From assembly GCA_015521945.1 (NCBI GenBank), contig WANG01000127.1, positions 1 through 5,753 of the forward strand: DNA of 5,753 bases, written 5' to 3'. The notes under the pieces are model-generated. The model did no database searches, was not told the DNA's origin, and saw only the letters and a list, made by a program, of their open reading frames with translations. The translations under genes and the position numbers were made by a program. The stretch is from Candidatus Hydrothermarchaeota archaeon. Its GTDB lineage: Archaea; Hydrothermarchaeota; Hydrothermarchaeia; Hydrothermarchaeales; BMS3B. Shown here piece by piece: positions 4,612 through 5,753 of the stretch; the first letter of the stretch is position 1, and each line of letters begins with the position of its first letter.

Positions 4612-5753
4612 ATGAGCTTCGCCGACCTCCAGGAGTTCATCGCAGAGCTTGAGCGCAGGGGGATGCTGCGCCGGGTGAGGGCAGAGGTGGACCCCGAGCT
4701 TGAGATAGCGGAGATAGCCTCACGGGTGGCGAAGCAGGGGGGTCCTGCCCTGCTCTTTGAGAGGGTCAGGGGGAGCGAGTTTCCTGTTGCGGTGAACCTC
4801 TTCGGCACCTGGGAGAGGGTGAAGCTGGGGCTGGGCGCCGAGCCGGAGAGGGTGGGCGAGGAGCTGGCTGCCATGCTCAGGCCCAGGATACCCGAGGGGG
4901 TGGGTGAGAAGCTCGCCAGCCTGAGGAAGCTCACGAGAGCCCTGAGCTTCAAGCCCAGGCGGGTCAGGCGTGCCCCCTGCCAGGAGGTGGTGCTGGAGGG
5001 TGAGGAGGCGAGCCTTGAGGCTCTGCCCGTGCTCAAGACCTGGCCGAAGGATGCCGGAAGGTTCATCACCCTCCCCTTGGTCTTCACGAAGAGCAGGCGC
5101 ACGGGCAGGGTGAACGTGGGGATGTACAGGATGCAGGTTTACGATGCCAGGACCACGGGCATGCACTGGCACGTGCACAAGCACGGGGCTGAGCACCTCA
5201 GGGAGGCTGCAGAGGCAGGGGAGAGGCTGGAGGTTGCGGTTGCCCTTGGAGCAGACCCCGCAACCGTGTTCTCGGCGGTTGCCCCCCTTCCCGAGGGGTT
5301 TGACGAGCTGAGCTTCGCGGGCTTCCTGCGCAGGAAGGGGGTGGAGGTGGTGAGGTGCAGAACCGTTGACTTAGAGGTGCCGGCGGGGGCTGAGTTCGTG
5401 CTTGAGGGGTACGTTGAGCCGGGAGAGACCAGGGTGGAGGGTCCCTTCGGGGACCACACGGGCTACTACACCCCGCCCGAGGAGTTCCCGGTGTTCCACC
5501 TGACCTGCATAACCAGGAAGGAGCACCCCGTTTACCCCGCAACGGTGGTGGGCAAGCCCTGGATGGAGGACGTTAACTTGGGCAGGGCTGTTGAGCGCAT
5601 GTTCCTGCCCCTGCTGAGGCTCCAGATACCCGAGCTGGTGGACATGCACATGCCCCCCGAGGCGGGCTTCCACAACCTGGCGGTGGTGTCCATAAGGAAG
5701 CGCTACCCGGGGCACGCGAAGAAGGTTATGTTCGCCCTCTGGGGGATGGGGCA
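4612..5753 (+). CDS. UbiD-family prenylated-FMN decarboxylase (3' partial)
   Basis: The frame stays open to the right edge, giving 380 residues of a family typically 420-500 long. UbiD enzymes use prenylated FMN, Mn and K to (de)carboxylate unsaturated acids. Positions match Aspergillus Fdc1 well: N168, H191 and E232 (DELSFAG) fit the metal ligands N168/H191/E233, while R173 (NVGMYR), E276 and D281 (VEGPFGDHTGYY) fit R173/E277/E282. Asp at the last position is usual in prokaryotic UbiDs. Candidate roles are aromatic decarboxylation in quinone synthesis or, since this is an archaeon, anhydromevalonate phosphate decarboxylase of the archaeal mevalonate pathway, which I favour by context only. 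ATG 4612 starts at the expected family N-terminus (FADLQEFIAELERRG). An in-frame GTG at 4603 overlaps the moaE stop as GTGA and has GGAG five bases upstream, a better-spaced ribosome site. No partner ubiX is visible. Confidence 0.93.
   Translation, partial: MSFADLQEFIAELERRGMLRRVRAEVDPELEIAEIASRVAKQGGPALLFERVRGSEFPVAVNLFGTWERVKLGLGAEPERVGEELAAMLRPRIPEGVGEKLASLRKLTRALSFKPRRVRRAPCQEVVLEGEEASLEALPVLKTWPKDAGRFITLPLVFTKSRRTGRVNVGMYRMQVYDARTTGMHWHVHKHGAEHLREAAEAGERLEVAVALGADPATVFSAVAPLPEGFDELSFAGFLRRKGVEVVRCRTVDLEVPAGAEFVLEGYVEPGETRVEGPFGDHTGYYTPPEEFPVFHLTCITRKEHPVYPATVVGKPWMEDVNLGRAVERMFLPLLRLQIPELVDMHMPPEAGFHNLAVVSIRKRYPGHAKKVMFALWGMG

Noticed and set aside
4533..5715. Several minus-strand open frames opposite the decarboxylase
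   Set aside because: The plus frame carries the complete UbiD catalytic set; the minus translations are Ser/Pro/His-rich and motif-free.

Overview
The window reads as a GC-rich chromosomal segment of an archaeon, most likely a euryarchaeon in the broad sense (Archaeoglobi, Methanomicrobia or relatives). Four things point there: archaeal promoter elements (BRE plus TATA box) in front of three transcription units, heavy use of AGG/AGA for arginine and ATA for isoleucine, very tight gene packing, and archaeal-type proteins (RNA ligase partner protein, membrane-anchored winged-helix regulator, ArsR-type regulator with a C-terminal coiled coil). The exact taxon cannot be fixed from the sequence. 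I see no IS element, integrase, tRNA, rRNA, CRISPR array or phage gene, and no long non-coding stretch.

Layout. Positions 1-125 hold the last 40 codons of an unidentified plus-strand gene. Its stop codon lies inside the TATA box of an ArsR-family regulator (151-696, +). That gene converges on, and overlaps by 10 bp, a minus-strand cluster read from about 3105 down to 687: two small roadblock-like proteins, RNA 3'-terminal phosphate cyclase (rtcA) and the PIN-domain 'RNA ligase partner' protein. The first three genes are joined by 4-bp ATGA overlaps and the last follows after 12 bp, so they look like one operon with its own promoter at 3127-3136. Upstream of it, also on the minus strand, is a membrane-anchored winged-helix regulator (3151 to about 4068-4104). 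A short divergent promoter region with a tandem 9-bp repeat separates it from a plus-strand pair: moaE (molybdopterin synthase large subunit) and a UbiD-family prenylated-FMN decarboxylase that runs off the right edge.

How the genes may work together. The minus-strand operon joins RNA-end chemistry (RtcA makes 2',3'-cyclic phosphates; COG1458 proteins are named for their association with an archaeal RNA ligase) to two small proteins that look like a roadblock/LC7 pair. This is the least expected feature of the window and the best candidate for an undescribed functional unit. moaE and the decarboxylase look translationally coupled, but their known pathways (molybdenum/tungsten cofactor, and either quinone or archaeal mevalonate metabolism) are not obviously linked. 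In the decarboxylase all six positions expected for metal/prFMN binding and catalysis can be located.
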